This document shows positions 18,222 through 21,042 of a stretch of 21,042 nt of DNA, piece after piece. Position 1 is the stretch's first letter. Every line of letters starts with the position of its first letter. The stretch comes from Chara braunii (lineage: Eukaryota; Streptophyta; Charophyceae; Charales; Characeae): assembly GCA_003427395.1 (NCBI GenBank), contig BFEA01000046.1:4091053-4112094 (forward strand). Reading direction: 5' to 3'. The notes below the pieces were generated by a model, which worked only from the letters and a program-made list of their open reading frames with translations, was not told the origin of the DNA and searched no databases. Position numbers and translations under genes: made by a program.

Positions 18222-20284
18222 CTTGTTTCCCAACGCTTGTCCTGTTTTTCACATGAGAGCACCACACGGCCCTTCATGGTTAGATGGTTTGCTTTTTCCT
18301 TCTTCTAGATGAGGGTTGTTTTCAGACCCCTCATCCGGGTCTCCCTAACCTCCCTTATCCATTTTCCAGGTACCATTGCCCTACCATACCCCCAATCGGT
18401 CACCCGTGGCTCGCATTCCTTCTTTCCTTAGTTCCACTTTCTTCCGACTCCTGTCCAGCCTCTTTCTCATGTTCTCTCACTCGTGCAGACTTAGGCAGGG
18501 GTCGAGAATAGACTAAAAGCTTAGTTCCCCTTCCAATCATTCATCATGCAACTTTACAGAGGGAGGCACAAAAATCAAAACTCAGGTAAACGTCGCACAC
18601 AGGTCGGTCATCTCCTCACCGACCTCTTCCTCGGAAATGGTCTCTCCACTGTTACTATTGGCAGGGCTTCACCCCATACCTCAAGCACAACTCAACCGTC
18701 GCGAGCGCGGTACCCGGGTCTCGGCAAGGCATTCGCCCTTTCCTCCTTACCCATAATACCCCATCCCGACTTGCCGCTCGTGTACCCACCGTTAGTCTCG
18801 GGAATCACCCCGCACATCTCGATAGGGCCATTGGAGCCAGCCGTCTAGGCATTCACTTCCATCGGTCCGACAAGAATCAGCTTTTTCCAAGCCATGGTAC
18901 GAGAAGCTTTTAATCGCCTCCGAGGCTCTTTCCTTGCCCCATATGCGGTGGTCCCCCTGCCGTCTGCCGACAAGCAGCCGCCCCGCCTGAAGACGTTTCA
19001 CACCCCACCTGGGCAAGATCATCGAGCCATGCTCGGACCGCTCGGGTGGGGATGCTACTAATCAGCCGACGAGACTCACCCTTGCCTGACAGCCCGGTGG
19101 CCCGATCCCCACACACAGAACCCGGTGAACTTGAAAAAGGACAACCACTCCGCATCCTGCACTGACCGGCGCAAACCAACCCTTTCCTTACGAAAGACAG
19201 GACGCTCGAATCCCCATCATGCAAACACAAGCCCCAAGGTGGGACACACATAACACAAGTGCCTTTCCCCAGGTGCACCCAACACTTCCTACCCATTGCT
19301 CACAGGTTTTCACTCAGGACAGTGCGTGCCACTCACCCCTAACTTCCATACATAGTGCCCGGTTCCTTTTCGTGAGCATCTTCAAAGGGGAGCTAGTTTT
19401 TCTTGGAGTCTAGCAACTCCCTTCATTCCCTTATCTTTGCTTGTGTGTCCGTTCAAAGGGCAGGATCATTGCTTCTCGATTAGCGTTTATGTTCATATGA
19501 GGTTCCTTCAAGCATTTAAGTGCGGTGCACGGAGCCCACTGGCTCCGAAGAGGAGGAGAGAAGCACCCACGTCGATCGGATCACTCCGCCGTGGGATTTT
19601 CATTGGGACTCGGACTGGCCCGGACTCCCAACCGCCTGCCAGGTAACCGGAGCCCTTCTTTCGTAAAAAAAGGAAGGGTCGACCTGCGGCTTGCCCAAGG
19701 CTTCCCCGGCCTGATGAACATCAGTCCAAGGGAAGGAGGACTAGAGTCATCTCCAAAGGAGATGGCTGATCAGAAAGTGCAAGCATGCATGTTCTTCCTC
19801 CAGGCCTGGCCTTGCCATGCGCCCAGCCACCCTCAAATCTGATTCTCTCAAAGGATAGAGCATACACAAGTCCGTATTCCTTATCTTTATGTTTGTGTTC
19901 TCGGTCGTGCGTCGGGCGTCCCCCTCGAGACCGTATGGGTCAGTTTAACCCAATACCCGGCACCTCCACCATTTTTGTAGGGGTCGTACCCTGAAGAACT
20001 TTCGAGCCTCGGTCGACCCCACTGCGGGTCCCATATGGCTCGACCCGCTCACGCTCATGCTCAGGGCGCGGGTCGTTTGTCCCAGGGGCACCCCCACCTA
20101 GTGCTTTGAGATGGATGGGGATGGGCCACTTGCGAGAGGGCTTTACATTGGGGGATGTAGCTCCGCTCTCGCGTCAAGATGGTAACTCTTTGGTCACTCG
20201 TGGCGTTTTCTTGATTCAATTACATCTGGCCAGGCAATTGCTCCTTCCAATACACAAGCAGTCCAGGGAGTTTATTAAAGGTTC

Positions 20285-20333
20285 GTCTTCTTATCATGCG
20301 TAGGCCAAGCGTTATCCATTGGGCCACGCACCT
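20285..20333 (-). pseudogene. tRNA-Arg(ACG)-like 5' half
   Basis: The minus strand reads AGGTGCGTGGCCCAATGGA from 20333, then TAACGCTTGGCCTACGCA. The stretch CGTGGCCCAATGGATAA is what I recall of acceptor end, D-arm and internal A-box in plant tRNA-Arg(ACG), and CTACGCA sits where the anticodon loop CTACGGA is expected. The anticodon stem pairs poorly, and no T-arm/B-box (GGTTCGA) follows on this strand within 80 bp, so it cannot be a working tRNA gene. It is either a tRNA pseudogene or SINE fragment. Read on the + strand, it could instead be a long complement to tRNA-Arg. The comparison is from memory, without an alignment. Confidence 0.4.
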
Positions 20334-20743
20334 CTTCACTAAGTCTAGTGGCTCAAGACAGCCCCTACAGCATCCTTGGGGTGGGGTGGCATCGCCCGGA
20401 CCCCTAGCCGCTATATTTTTTTTGCTCGAGCCGCTAGCACTGCATTCACCTATCCAAGGCTGCCCTTAGTCCTTCCAGGCTTGCGTTGCATTCAAGAGAG
20501 CCATCGCATTCAATCATCACACAAGCCACATCCAGGCATCTACCATCCATCCAAGCATCCGACCGTCAAAACCCATCCGGCATTCATGGCTCTATGCGAG
20601 GTCTACGTCCTTCTCTTATCCAGTTTCCGGGGGATCCAGTCCCGCTCAACACCCATCCCAAGCTACTCACTTGCGCAAGACCACACAAAGCGAAAGCCAA
20701 GTACAATCCCCATTGGGGTCAACGCATCGCCCCTCCCACATGC

Positions 20744-21042
20744 CTAAGTTTTCCTTGCCTTCAATGATCCTTTGGTTATCTTCCCCTTTACTCGAGCAAA
20801 CCATGCCTTCACCTTAGTCATGCAGTTGGGGAAGATGCATGAGTCAAACTGACCTTGTCCAAAATCAGCTGTCCCTTTTGCTTCCGCAAATGTTCTCAAT
20901 AGTTTCGAATCCTTCCCTTCTTGGTGGCACAAGGGACCGGCTGCCCTTCCCTTGCCCTCGCTTTCCACCAAGTGAGGACTAAGTTCCTTCCCATTCGTTC
21001 CCTGGCAATGTAATACGTGAGGGTGGAGGTTAGTCACATGCC
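20744..21042 (-). CDS. weak candidate: partial open frame at the right edge
   Basis: A frame of at least 97 codons is open to the window edge and ends at 20744. The composition is unremarkable (KGTADFGQGQFDSC, KAWFARVKGKITKG) and less skewed than most random frames here, which is the only reason to mention it. No domain, start codon or neighbour supports it. It is most likely a chance frame or part of another decayed element. Confidence 0.15.
   Translation of the reverse strand, partial: HVTNLHPHVLHCQGTNGKELSPHLVESEGKGRAAGPLCHQEGKDSKLLRTFAEAKGTADFGQGQFDSCIFPNCMTKVKAWFARVKGKITKGSLKARKT

Larger units (their letters stand above)
18240..21042. other. right flank, no supportable gene apart from a tRNA-like fragment
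   Basis: Frames are short and motif-free on both strands. If the array belongs to the retroelement, a 5' LTR and primer-binding site should lie here, but I found no segment repeated left of the element. Small hairpins are visible at 19530-19547 (CGGAGCC-CACT-GGCTCCG, perfect) and 19653-19678 (imperfect, CCCTTC arm against GAAGGG). A short CATC/CATCCA-rich patch lies at about 20515-20585. The T8-containing word ATATTTTTTTTGC occurs both here (about 20413) and in the pre-gag spacer (about 14610); that alone is too short to mean much. Confidence 0.4.

Noticed and set aside
18910-19296. 128-residue minus-strand Gly/Cys-rich frame as a fifth array member
   Set aside because: None of the shared blocks of the family (GGWxEF, VPxF, GPFxG, LAxG) is present.

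Overview
The window looks like repeat-rich nuclear DNA of a eukaryote with a large, retrotransposon-laden genome. There is no bacterial operon, Shine-Dalgarno pattern or dense gene packing. Almost everything recognisable is a decayed Ty3/gypsy-type LTR retrotransposon on the minus strand, plus several unrelated tandem repeats. Three single N bases (12360, 12364, 12456) indicate a draft assembly. The lineage cannot be fixed from sequence alone. The RT, RNase H and integrase wording is unlike the usual flowering-plant lineages and gives only a weak impression of a charophyte or other non-seed streptophyte; a fungal source is not excluded.

Layout from left to right. 1-628 is seven copies of a 91-bp satellite that runs off the left edge. 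661-838 is a purine-rich tract. 839-6847 is pyrimidine-rich and non-coding as far as I can tell, with three families of short tandem repeats (about 52, 24 and 38 bp), an 11-bp-stem hairpin, and two near-identical small hairpins in similar contexts. 6848-7552 (minus) is a broken reading frame with a SUMO-interaction-like motif. 7685-7893 is a roughly 70-bp tandem repeat. 7973-14510 (minus) is the retroelement core. In transcription order it holds gag, a gag/zinc-knuckle linker, an aspartic protease, reverse transcriptase, RNase H, the integrase zinc-binding domain, the integrase DD35E core and the GPY/F tail.

14963-18221 (minus) lies directly upstream of gag on the same strand. It holds four consecutive reading frames that are divergent copies of one protein family of about 240 residues, which I do not recognise. 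This array is the most interesting part of the window. 18240-21042 shows no supportable gene; it contains a fragment resembling the 5' half of tRNA-Arg(ACG).

The element is dead as it stands. I traced nine in-frame stop codons, at least six frame changes and one exact 11-bp duplication that breaks integrase. The protease active-site triplet also reads DGE instead of D-S/T-G. I could not find a convincing LTR pair, primer-binding site or polypurine tract, so the borders are open. Whether the four-copy array and the post-integrase frame belong to the element is inferred from strand, order and spacing.
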